This document shows, piece after piece, positions 39,550 through 49,063 of a stretch of DNA of 64,000 bases. The translations under genes and the position numbers were made by a program. Every line of letters begins with the position of its first letter. The stretch's first letter is position 1. The DNA is from Glycomyces terrestris (GTDB lineage: Bacteria > Actinomycetota > Actinomycetes > Mycobacteriales > Micromonosporaceae): assembly GCF_003933745.1 (NCBI RefSeq), contig NZ_RSEB01000001.1, positions 248,001 through 312,000 of the forward strand. Direction: 5' to 3'. Below the pieces are notes generated by a model. It ran no database searches, was not told the origin of the DNA, and saw only the letters and a list, made by a program, of their open reading frames with translations.

Positions 39550-40287
39550 CTACAGTCCGACCTCGCGGAACAGTTCCCCCACCTCGTTGGGGGTGAGCCG
39601 CCGCAGCGTCCCCGGCTTGAGGTTGCGCAGCTGGACCGGGCCGATCTCGGTGCGCACCAGGCGCGAGACGTGGTGCCCGACCTCGTCCATGAGGCGCCTC
39701 ACAATGTGCTTGCGGCCCTCGTGGATGGTGATCTCGATCAACGACTGGCCGGCGTGCTCGTCGATGATCTTGAGCTTGTCGGCCTTCGCGATGCCGTCCT
39801 CGAGCTCGACGCCCTTGAGCAGCCGGTTCCAGGTGGGCTTGTCCATGATCCCGTTGACCTGCGCCCGGTAGACCTTCGGCAGGCCGTGCGACGGGTGCAT
39901 GATCCGGTTGGCGAGCTCGCCGTCGTTGGTGAGCAGCAGCAGGCCCTCGGAGTCGGTGTCGAGCCGGCCCACGTGGAAGACGCGCTGGTCGATGCCCTTG
40001 GCGAACTCGGCGAGCGAGGGGCGGCCCTCGTCGTCGTCCATGGTCGAGACGATCCCGCGCGGCTTGTTGATCGCGTAGTAGACCTTGTCGACGTCGGTGA
40101 CCACGCGCTTGCCCGAGACGTGGATGACGTCCTTGGCCGGGTCCACGCGCTGGCCGAGCCGGGCGGGCTCGCCGTTGACCTTCACCTTGCCCCGGGAGAT
40201 CAGGTCCTCCGCGGCGCGGCGGGAGGCGATCCCGGCCTGCGACAGGACTTTCTGCAGTCGTACGCCCTCGGCGTCAGCGTTGTTCAT
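39550..40287 (-). CDS. rluB: 23S rRNA pseudouridine synthase RluB-type
   Basis: A 245-residue RsuA/RluB-family enzyme. S4 RNA-binding domain at 8-60 (RLQKVLSQAGIASRRAAEDLI) and the catalytic motif GRLDTDSEGLLLLTNDG with Asp110. It isomerises a uridine in rRNA. Its start overlaps the scpB stop by 14 nt, the usual scpA-scpB-rluB arrangement of Gram-positive bacteria. Confidence 0.93.
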   Translation of the reverse strand: MNNADAEGVRLQKVLSQAGIASRRAAEDLISRGKVKVNGEPARLGQRVDPAKDVIHVSGKRVVTDVDKVYYAINKPRGIVSTMDDDEGRPSLAEFAKGIDQRVFHVGRLDTDSEGLLLLTNDGELANRIMHPSHGLPKVYRAQVNGIMDKPTWNRLLKGVELEDGIAKADKLKIIDEHAGQSLIEITIHEGRKHIVRRLMDEVGHHVSRLVRTEIGPVQLRNLKPGTLRRLTPNEVGELFREVGL

Positions 40288-41044
40288 CTTCCTCGATATC
40301 CGTCACGTCGTCCGGCAGGAACGGGGCCAGCTCAGGCAGCTGGTCGACCGAGTCCAGCCCGATCTTCTCCAAGAACAGGGTGGTGGTGCGGTAGAGCGTC
40401 GCCGTCGAGTCCGGGTCGGTCCCGCACTCCTCGACCAGGCCGCGCGCCAGCAGCGTGCGGATGACGCCGTCGCAGTTGACCCCCCGGATGGCCGAGATGC
40501 GGCCGCGGGTGACCGGCTGCCGGTAGGCGACCACGGCAAGCGTCTCCAACGCCGCCTTGGTGAGGCGGGCGGAGGCGCCGTCGGTCACGAACCGCTCCAC
40601 GTAGCGGGCGTAATCGGCCCGGGTGTAGAAGCGCCAGCCGCCGGCTTGGCGACGCAGATCGAATCCGCGTCCGTCACCAGTGTATTCGGCGCTGAGTCGA
40701 CCCAGCGTCTCGCGCACCTGTGAGCGCGGTCGCTCCAGCACGGAGGAGAGGAACTCCTCCGAGAGCGGCTCCTCGGCGATCATGAGGATCGCCTCCAGGA
40801 CCGCGCCCAGGTCGACGTCGTCGGGGACGGGACTGGCGACGACGGCGGCGTCGGGCTCGTCGTCGGCGTCCTCCTCGGGCCCGGCCTGGGCCGGGACGGC
40901 GGCCAGCGCGGCCGCGTACTCGTCGCCCTCGCCGGGCGGCTCGTCGGCCGGCGTGTCGGGTCGCGGCGGCGCGGCCTCCTGGCGCGCGCTCGGCATCCGC
41001 CAGGACGGCAGGCCGGTCTCCAGATCTTCCGCTCGCTCGGTCAT
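40274..41044 (-). CDS. scpB: Segregation and condensation protein B
   Basis: A 256-residue ScpB with an N-terminal acidic, Pro-rich extension (1-75) and two winged-helix domains (about 76-150 and 160-235; VLEAILMIAEEPLSEEFLSSVL, then LTKAALETLAVVAYRQPVTRGRISAIRGVNCDGVIRTLL). It dimerises and joins ScpA and SMC in chromosome condensation. ATGA overlap with scpA. Confidence 0.93.
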   Translation of the reverse strand: MTERAEDLETGLPSWRMPSARQEAAPPRPDTPADEPPGEGDEYAAALAAVPAQAGPEEDADDEPDAAVVASPVPDDVDLGAVLEAILMIAEEPLSEEFLSSVLERPRSQVRETLGRLSAEYTGDGRGFDLRRQAGGWRFYTRADYARYVERFVTDGASARLTKAALETLAVVAYRQPVTRGRISAIRGVNCDGVIRTLLARGLVEECGTDPDSTATLYRTTTLFLEKIGLDSVDQLPELAPFLPDDVTDIEEDEQR

Positions 41045-41931
41045 GCGCTCGTCTCCTCCCCCGCTGGTGCGTCCGCGGACGGTGCGTCCTCCGCGGGCGC
41101 GCCCGCGTACTCGTCCACCTCGATGTCGGTGGTGCCCATGCCGCCGAGCCAGCGGACGGTGAGCTCGCCGAGGGCCTGCATCTGCTCGAACCCGACCAGG
41201 GCCTCGCGGTAGAGCTCCAGGAGCGCGAGGAACCGGGCGACGACTTCGAGGTGGGTCTCGCAGTCGGAGGTCAGGGCCCGGAAGGTCGCGGTCTGGACGC
41301 GCTGTAGGCGGCGGGAGAGGATGACGGCGTGCTCGCGCACCGAGACGCGCTGGACGTGGATGTGCCCGGTGCCGACCGTGGGCGGCGGTTTGGGCTTCAT
41401 GGCCTTGCCGGCGAGGGCGGCGAGGGCGTCGGGGGTGAGGTCGAGGACGAGTTCGGGCAGGAGGCCCTTGTAGCGCTCCTCGAGGCCGACGTTGCGGGGG
41501 ACGCGGGTGGCGGCGCCCTCGGCGAGCCCGGCGAGGGCGCCGGCGGCCTCCTTGTACGCCTTGTACTGGAGGAGGCGGGCGAAGAGGAGGTCGCGGGCTT
41601 CGAGGAGGGCGAGGTCCTCCTCGTCGTCGACGACGGTGCCGGGGAGCAGGCGGGCGGTCTTGAGGTCGAGGAGGGTGGCGGCGACCAGGAGGAACTCGGA
41701 GGTCTCCTCGAGGTTCCAGGCCTCGTCGAGGCCGGTGACGTAGGCGATGAACTCGGAGGCGACCTCGTGCAGGGCGATCTCGGTGACGTCGAGCTTGTGC
41801 TTGCCGATCAGCTGGAGCAGCAGGTCGAAGGGGCCCTCGAAGTTGTCGAGCCGGACGTGGAAGCCGGTCTCGGCCTCCTCCGGTTCGCCCTCCCGCTGGG
41901 TCGGGAGCTGGGGCAGCTGCTGGTCGCTCAC
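41041..41931 (-). CDS. scpA: Segregation and condensation protein A
   Basis: A 296-residue kleisin. The GTG at 41931 places the start just before the SMC-binding N-domain (VRLDNFEGPFDLLLQLIGKHKLDVTEIALHEV), with LLVAATLLDLKTARLLPG in the second helix; the C-domain FLALLELYREALVGFEQMQALGELTVRW binds the SMC cap. The Ala/Glu-rich tail (270-296) is extra. It bridges SMC heads with ScpB and lies downstream of parA, as expected. Confidence 0.93.
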   Translation of the reverse strand: MSDQQLPQLPTQREGEPEEAETGFHVRLDNFEGPFDLLLQLIGKHKLDVTEIALHEVASEFIAYVTGLDEAWNLEETSEFLLVAATLLDLKTARLLPGTVVDDEEDLALLEARDLLFARLLQYKAYKEAAGALAGLAEGAATRVPRNVGLEERYKGLLPELVLDLTPDALAALAGKAMKPKPPPTVGTGHIHVQRVSVREHAVILSRRLQRVQTATFRALTSDCETHLEVVARFLALLELYREALVGFEQMQALGELTVRWLGGMGTTDIEVDEYAGAPAEDAPSADAPAGEETSA

Positions 41932-42008
41932 GCAGGCAAGCTTAGACGGGCCCCGCGGACGCGACGGGGTGAACTCTGGGTTTCTTGGGGTGGAACGTCT
42001 TCGGGGCG

Positions 42009-42935
42009 CTACTTGTCGGTGGCGGCGATGAGTTCGCGGGCGAGTTGGCGGTAGGCGCGGGCGCCGGAGGAGGCGGGGGCCCAGGTGGTGATGGGCTCGC
42101 CGGCGACGGTGGTCTCGGGGAAGCGCACGGTGCGGGTGATGACGGTGCTGAAGACCTTGTCGCCGAAGGCTTCCACGACGCGCTGGAGGACCTGGCGCGA
42201 GTGCGTGGTGCGCGAGTCGTACATGGTGGCGAGGATGCCGTCGAGTTCGAGGTCGTAGTTCAGGCGCTCGCGGACCTTGTCGACGGTGTCGAGCAGGAGG
42301 GCCACGCCGCGCAGGGAGAAGAACTCGCACTCCAGGGGGACCAGGACCGAGTGCGCGGCGGTGAGGGCGTTGATGGTCAGCAGGCCGAGGGACGGCTGGC
42401 AGTCGATGAGGATGTAGTCGAAGTCGGGCATGACCGGGCGCAGCACGCGGGCCAGGGTCTGTTCGCGGGCGACCTCGTTGACCAGCTGGATCTCGGCGGC
42501 CGAGAGGTCGATGTTGGCCGGCAGGAGGCGCAGGCCGGCGACGTTGGTCTTGACCATGACGTCGTCGATGTCGACGTCCTCCTGCATGAGCAGGTTGTAG
42601 ACGGTCAGGTCCAGGGTGTGGGGGTTGGTGCCGAAGCCGACCGACAGCGCGCCCTGCGGGTCGAAGTCGACCAGGAGCACCTTGCGGCCGTACTCGGCAA
42701 GGGCCGCACCGAGGTTGATGGTCGTGGTGGTCTTGCCGACCCCGCCCTTCTGGTTGGCCATGGCGATGACGCGGGCCGGGCCGTGGCGCTCCAGCGGCTG
42801 CGGCTGGGGGATGTCGCGCTTGCCGGTGTACGTCTCGGGGTCGGGCGAGGACAGGTCGCCGTCGCCGTCAGTGGGAGGCACCTGCGCGGCCCCGCGGAGG
42901 GCGGCCCACTTGTCGTTGCTGTCCACACTGCTCAT
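42009..42935 (-). CDS. parA: ParA-family chromosome partitioning ATPase
   Basis: ATG 42935 is preferred over 42983: GGAGG lies 5 nt upstream. The 308-residue protein has an acidic tail-like N-terminus (1-50), deviant Walker A KGGVGKTT (63-70), VLLVDFDPQGALSVGFG, and the DYILIDCQPSLGLLTINAL motif of Soj-type ATPases. This is the second chromosomal ParA found upstream of scpAB in actinobacteria (Rv1708-like), not the parAB pair near oriC; no parB is adjacent. Confidence 0.9.
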   Translation of the reverse strand: MSSVDSNDKWAALRGAAQVPPTDGDGDLSSPDPETYTGKRDIPQPQPLERHGPARVIAMANQKGGVGKTTTTINLGAALAEYGRKVLLVDFDPQGALSVGFGTNPHTLDLTVYNLLMQEDVDIDDVMVKTNVAGLRLLPANIDLSAAEIQLVNEVAREQTLARVLRPVMPDFDYILIDCQPSLGLLTINALTAAHSVLVPLECEFFSLRGVALLLDTVDKVRERLNYDLELDGILATMYDSRTTHSRQVLQRVVEAFGDKVFSTVITRTVRFPETTVAGEPITTWAPASSGARAYRQLARELIAATDK

Positions 42936-43083
42936 TTCCGCCTCCGGGTGCGAGTCGGCACCGGGTGCCGGGCGTCTCACCATTGCCTGTCATAGCGACT
43001 GTACGTCAGTGTATCGAGGCTGTCGACGGCTTGCGAGACTCCGAGGCGCCCGGTGTGGGACCGGCCGCTGGGGCGCGGCGGCG

Positions 43084-43119
43084 CTCGCGTCCCGCCCGTG
43101 TGCACGGCCGGGACGCGAG
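43084..43119 (-). terminator. Terminator of ald
   Basis: CTCGCGTCCCG (43084-43094) pairs perfectly with CGGGACGCGAG (43109-43119); the loop itself contains CCGTG/CACGG. It starts 15 nt past the ald stop. Confidence 0.75.
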
Positions 43120-43133
43120 GGTCCTGTGTGTCC

Positions 43134-44255
43134 TCAGTTCTCGGCGAGGACCTGCGCGATCGGCATGAGCGGCAGGTGGTGCGTGACGGCGACGGGTTCG
43201 TTGACGACCTGTCCGGCGTACGTGTTCAGGCCGCCGGCGAGGGCCGCGTCGGTCCGCAGCGCCTCGGCCCAGCCGTGGTTGGCGAGCTTCATGACGTACG
43301 GGAGGGTGGCGTTCGTCAGCGCGTACGTCGAGGTGTTCGGGACGGCGCCGGGCATGTTCGCGACGCAGTAGAAGACCTTGCCGCCGTAGGTGAAGACCGG
43401 GTCGTCGTGGGTGGTGGCCTTCGAGTGGGCGAAGCACCCGCCCTGGTCGATGGCGATGTCCACCAGGACCGCGCCGTCCTTCATGTCGGCCAGGACCTCG
43501 TCGTCGACCACGGTGGGCGCCTTGGCGCCCGGCACGAGGACGGCGCCGATGACGAGGTCGGCCTCGCGGCAGGCGCGCTTGATCTCGAAGCGGTTGGAGA
43601 CGATGGTACGCAGCCGCCCCTGGTAGAGGTCGTCGGCGGCGTGGAGCTTGTCGACGTTCAGGTCGAGGAGCTCGACGTCGGCGCGCATGCCGACGGCGAT
43701 CGCGGCCGCGTTCATGCCCGACACGCCCGCGCCGATGATGACCACGCGCGCCGGCGGGGTCCCGGGGACGCCGCCCATGAGGGTGCCGCGGCCGCCTTCG
43801 GGGCGCTGGAGGTGGTAGGCGCCGGCCTGGACGGCCAGGCGCCCGGCGACCTCGCTCATGGGCGCCAGCAGCGGCAGGCGGCCGTCGCGGGTCTGCACGG
43901 TCTCGTACGCGATGCCGGTGACGTGGCGCTCCAGGAGCGCGTCGGTGCACTCGGCGCTGGCGGCGAGGTGGAGATAGGTGAAGAGGGTCTGGCCCGGCTG
44001 CATGCGGTGGAACTCGTCGTGGACGGGCTCCTTGACCTTGAGGACGAGGTCGCCGGAACTCCAGGTGGCGTCGGCGTCGGGGCAGATGACGGCTCCGGCG
44101 GCGCGGTAGTCGTCGTCGGTGATGGCCGAGCCGAGCCCGGCGCCGGTCTCGACGCTGACGTGGTGGCCCGCGGCGACGAGCTCGTGGACGCCGGCGGGCG
44201 TGAGGGCGACGCGGTACTCGTTGTTCTTGATCTCGCGGGGGACGGCGACTTTCAC
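43134..44255 (-). CDS. ald: Alanine dehydrogenase
   Basis: A 373-residue NAD-dependent alanine dehydrogenase (L-alanine to pyruvate and ammonia, reversible). N-terminal MKVAVPREIKNNEYRVALTPAGV, catalytic Lys in VLKVKEPVHDEF, His in FTYLHLAA, Rossmann VVIIGAGVSGMNAAAIAVGM, and GAVLVPGAKAPTVV. GTG start at 44255 after GGAAGGAAC. In mycobacteria ald is induced under hypoxia, but no DevR-like box is visible here. It occupies the position where xerD lies in M. tuberculosis. Confidence 0.94.
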   Translation of the reverse strand: MKVAVPREIKNNEYRVALTPAGVHELVAAGHHVSVETGAGLGSAITDDDYRAAGAVICPDADATWSSGDLVLKVKEPVHDEFHRMQPGQTLFTYLHLAASAECTDALLERHVTGIAYETVQTRDGRLPLLAPMSEVAGRLAVQAGAYHLQRPEGGRGTLMGGVPGTPPARVVIIGAGVSGMNAAAIAVGMRADVELLDLNVDKLHAADDLYQGRLRTIVSNRFEIKRACREADLVIGAVLVPGAKAPTVVDDEVLADMKDGAVLVDIAIDQGGCFAHSKATTHDDPVFTYGGKVFYCVANMPGAVPNTSTYALTNATLPYVMKLANHGWAEALRTDAALAGGLNTYAGQVVNEPVAVTHHLPLMPIAQVLAEN

Positions 44256-44390
44256 TCTGCGGGTTCCTTCCGAAGCGTTGTGCCAGTTCGGGGCCGGTCG
44301 GCGTCCCGCACGGGCAGTCTAAGACGCGCGACGGCCTGATCCCGGCATTGTCAGCGGTCCGGACGTCGTCGTCGCCGTGATCGTAAGTCA

Positions 44391-44418
44391 GGCCCGCCGC
44401 GCGGGTGCGCGACGGGCC
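44391..44418 (-). terminator. Terminator after the Nudix gene
   Basis: GGCCCGCCGCGC (44391-44402) and GCGCGACGGGCC (44407-44418); in minus-strand RNA this is a 12-bp stem with one G-U pair and a 4-nt loop. Confidence 0.65.
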
Positions 44419-44465
44419 TCGGTTTCCCGCTAACACGGCAGGTGACGCGGCAGCGTGCGCGGCGG

Positions 44466-45020
44466 TCAGCGCCGTTCTAGGTGGAGCCGGGCGAGGTTGA
44501 GGGCGAGGGCGCAGACGCCGTTGCGGATCTCGCCCGCGGCGACGGCGTCGAGGGCCTTGTCGAGGTCCCACCACACGAGTTCGATGTGGGCCTCCTCGTC
44601 GGTGCGCTCGTGCCGGTCGGCCTCGGGCACGGGGGTGAGGCCGGTGGCGAGGAAGTAGTGGATGAGCTCGTTGGAGATGCCGGGGGTGGTGTAGAACTCG
44701 CCGAGCTTGACGAGGTCGGCGGCGGCGAGGTCGACCTCCTCGGCGAGCTCGCGGCGGGCGGTCACGGCCGGGTCCTCCCCCGCGACGTCCCGCAGGCCCG
44801 CCGGGAACTCCCACATGAGCTCCTTGGGCGGGACGCGGTACTGGCGGATGAGGCCGACGCGGCCGGACTCGTCGAGCGGGACGGTGACGACCGCGCCGCA
44901 GTGGTCGAGGAACTCGCGGCGCGCGCTGGTGCCGCCGGGCATCGCGATCGTCTCGGCGGTCAGGTCGTAGCACCAGCCGCGGTGGACGATGTCGCTGTCG
45001 AGGACTCGGTATTCATGCAC
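44466..45020 (-). CDS. Nudix hydrolase (ADP-ribose pyrophosphatase type)
   Basis: A 184-residue Nudix protein from GTG 45020. The Nudix region is WEFPAGLRDVAGEDPAVTARRELAEEVDL, with the REL-EE core intact but the usual Gly near the end replaced by Asp (EEVDL). The leading VLDSDIVHRGWCYDL and the trailing GEFYTTPGISNELIHYFLA fit the ADP-ribose pyrophosphatase subgroup (Rv1700-like), which cleaves ADP-ribose and related dinucleotides. In the conserved order it follows pyrG; here tetR and an MFS gene separate them. Confidence 0.88.
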   Translation of the reverse strand: MHEYRVLDSDIVHRGWCYDLTAETIAMPGGTSARREFLDHCGAVVTVPLDESGRVGLIRQYRVPPKELMWEFPAGLRDVAGEDPAVTARRELAEEVDLAAADLVKLGEFYTTPGISNELIHYFLATGLTPVPEADRHERTDEEAHIELVWWDLDKALDAVAAGEIRNGVCALALNLARLHLERR

Positions 45021-45052
45021 GGGAGCCACCCTAGCCCGGTCAGGTTGCGGTC

Positions 45053-45592
45053 TCAGGTCTCGCCGGCGGCGGACTTGAGGCGGTCGAGGATGCCGTCGAC
45101 GACGTCCTGGGAGGGCAGGGGGACGCCCGAGAGCGCCGAGAGGAAGAGGCCGTCGCCGACCAGGCGCACGATCTCGGCGGTGATCGGGTCCTCGATCTGC
45201 TCGTGGATGGCCTCGGACCAGCCCTCGAAGATGAACAGGAGGTCGGCCTTGGCGGTCTCGGAGAGCTCGTCCTTGCCGCGCTGGGCGGTGAGGAGGGCCC
45301 ACAGGCCGGCGGCGGACTCGGCGCTCTCGACCTCGGAGACGCGCAGGAAGGTCTCGACGACGCCCTGCTCGCGGGCGCGGGCGATGTTGGCCTCCTCCTG
45401 GACGCGGTGGCGGTGGGCCAGGCCGTCGTACAGGTCGGACTTGGACTTGAAGTGGTAGAGCAGGCCGCCCTTGGAGACGCCGGCCTCGGCGGCGACCTTC
45501 TCCAAGGTCACGCCCGAGGAGCCCTCCTCGACGAGGATGCGCTGGAGCGCGTTGAGAATCCGGTCACGCGTGCTCACGTCGTCCTTGGCCAT
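45053..45592 (-). CDS. TetR-family repressor
   Basis: A 179-residue regulator with a TetR HTH at about 8-55 (RDRILNALQRILVEEGSSGVTLEKVAAEAGVSKGGLLYHFKSKSDLYDGL) and a helical ligand-binding C-domain. It is divergent from an MFS exporter and the 16-bp palindrome between them (45614-45629) lies 22 nt before its start, so autorepression plus control of the pump is the likely scheme. The ligand is unknown. Confidence 0.9.
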   Translation of the reverse strand: MAKDDVSTRDRILNALQRILVEEGSSGVTLEKVAAEAGVSKGGLLYHFKSKSDLYDGLAHRHRVQEEANIARAREQGVVETFLRVSEVESAESAAGLWALLTAQRGKDELSETAKADLLFIFEGWSEAIHEQIEDPITAEIVRLVGDGLFLSALSGVPLPSQDVVDGILDRLKSAAGET

Positions 45593-45606
45593 GTGCCCTC
45601 CCTCTT

Positions 45607-45629
45607 GATACTATACCGTCTGGACGGTA
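45607..45629. promoter_or_regulatory. TetR operator and -10 in the tetR-MFS divergent promoter
   Basis: TACCGTC-TG-GACGGTA (45614-45629) is a perfect 7-bp inverted repeat. The minus-strand TATAGT just beside it (45612-45607) is a plausible -10 element for tetR. Confidence 0.75.
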
Positions 45630-45749
45630 CAGAGACTGCTCCTGGACCGTCGCTTCGACCACAAGCTTCGCCGAACCGCCCCAGGTGCCGACCTGCGGGC
45701 CGCCGCTTCTGCGCCGGCCCATGGCCGCGAGCTTCAGAAGGAGGACACC

Positions 45750-47258
45750 ATGACGACGACGCTGCCGCGCCCCGCCGAGCCGCGCGCCCGCTTCACCGCC
45801 AGGCAGGGCTGGGCCCTGGCCGTGCTCGTGCTCCCGGTGCTGCTCATCTCCGTCGACATGACCGTGCTCGGCTTCGCCGTGCCGTTCCTGTCCGAAGACC
45901 TCGCGCCCTCGGCCTCGCAGTTGCTGTGGATCGTCGACGTCTACGGCTTCGTCCTGGCCGGGCTCCTGGTCACCATGGGCTCCCTCGGCGACCGCATCGG
46001 CCGCCGCAGGCTGCTCGTCATCGGCTCGGCCGCGTTCGCCGCCGCGAGCGTCCTCGCCGCCTACGCGACCACCCCCGAGACGCTCATCGCCGCCCGCGCC
46101 CTCCTCGGCCTCGCCGGCGCGACCCTCATGCCGACCACGCTCGCGCTCATGCGGAACCTCTTCCACGACGACCGCCAGCGCCGCTTCGCCATCGCGATCT
46201 GGGCCGCGGGCTTCTCCGCCGGCTCGGCCCTCGGGCCGATCCTCGGCGGCTGGCTCCTCGAGCACTTCTGGTGGGGCTCGGTGTTCCTCATGGCCGCGCC
46301 CGTCTCGGTCGCCGTCGTCATCGCCGCGCCGTTCCTGCTGCCGGAGTCGAAGAACCCGAACCCGGGCGCGATCGACGTGCGCAGCGTCGGCCTGTCGTTC
46401 CTGGCGATGTTCCCGTTCGTATACGGCGTCAAGACGATCGCCGAGCACGGCCTCACCTGGGCCGCGGCCGGCGCGATCGCGGTCGGCGCGGCCGCGGCGG
46501 TCCTGTTCGTGCGGCGCCAGCGGCGCCTGGAGCACCCGCTCATCGACGTGGAGCTGTTCCGCATCCGGCGCTTCAGCGCCTCGCTGGCCACGAACTTCAC
46601 CATCGTGTTCGCGATGATCTCCGCGCTGTTCCTGCTGACGCAGTACCTCCAGCTGGTGCTCGGCTACTCCCCCATGGAGGCGGGGCTGCTGCTCCTGCCG
46701 GGCATGGCGGTCTCGGTCGTCACCGGGCTGGTCGCGGTGCGCATGTCCGAGCGCGTCGGCCTGGTCCGCACGATCCTCGGCGGCCTGGTGCTGGTCATCG
46801 CCGGGTTCGGCGCGATGGCGCTCATCGGCGTCGACGAGGGCGCGGCGGTCGTCGCGGTCGCGTTCGCGCTCATCGGGGGCGGCTCGGGGCTCGCGCAGAC
46901 GGTCACCAACGACGCGATCCTCGCCGCGGCCCCGGCCGACCGCGCCGGCGCGGCCTCGGCGATCTCGGAGACGGCCTACGAGCTCGGCGGCGCGATGGGC
47001 GTCGCCCTGCTGGGATCCCTCGCCACCGGGATATACCGGAGTGAACTCGGGGACGCCCCGGCCGCGGCCGCCGAGACCCTCGGCGAGGCCGTCCACGCCG
47101 CCGCCGCGCTACCGGCCGCGGCCGGCGAGGCGCTGCTGACGGCCGCCCGCACGGCGTTCACGGACGGTCTGCGCACGGTCGCGCTCATCGCCGCGGCCCT
47201 GGTGCTCGTCGCCGCCGTCTCGGTCGGCCGAGCCCTGCGAGAGCAGACCCGCGCGTAA
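45750..47258 (+). CDS. MFS drug exporter (DHA2 family, 14 helices)
   Basis: A 502-residue proton-coupled exporter with about 14 hydrophobic helices. Family motifs: VLLISVDMTVLGFAVPFLSEDL in helix 1, the loop GSLGDRIGRRRLL between helices 2 and 3, and GFSAGSALGPILGGWLLEHFWWGSVFL. It resembles QacA/SmvA-type multidrug pumps. ATG 45750 follows AGAAGGAGG. Repressed by the divergent TetR, with drug-induced release the usual pattern for such pairs. Confidence 0.92.
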   Translation: MTTTLPRPAEPRARFTARQGWALAVLVLPVLLISVDMTVLGFAVPFLSEDLAPSASQLLWIVDVYGFVLAGLLVTMGSLGDRIGRRRLLVIGSAAFAAASVLAAYATTPETLIAARALLGLAGATLMPTTLALMRNLFHDDRQRRFAIAIWAAGFSAGSALGPILGGWLLEHFWWGSVFLMAAPVSVAVVIAAPFLLPESKNPNPGAIDVRSVGLSFLAMFPFVYGVKTIAEHGLTWAAAGAIAVGAAAAVLFVRRQRRLEHPLIDVELFRIRRFSASLATNFTIVFAMISALFLLTQYLQLVLGYSPMEAGLLLLPGMAVSVVTGLVAVRMSERVGLVRTILGGLVLVIAGFGAMALIGVDEGAAVVAVAFALIGGGSGLAQTVTNDAILAAAPADRAGAASAISETAYELGGAMGVALLGSLATGIYRSELGDAPAAAAETLGEAVHAAAALPAAAGEALLTAARTAFTDGLRTVALIAAALVLVAAVSVGRALREQTRA

Positions 47259-47266
47259 GACGCAGG

Positions 47267-47296
47267 CAGGGCGGGACTCGGTCGAGTCCCGCCCTG
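47267..47296. terminator. Bidirectional terminator between the MFS gene and pyrG
   Basis: A perfect 13-bp stem (47267-47279 with 47284-47296) and a GGTC loop lie between two convergent stop codons at 47258 and 47311. Confidence 0.8.
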
Positions 47297-47310
47297 TTCG
47301 CTTGCGCCGC

Positions 47311-49041
<1,731 letters not shown>

Positions 49042-49063
49042 TTAGAGCAGCCGGTGGATCGGT

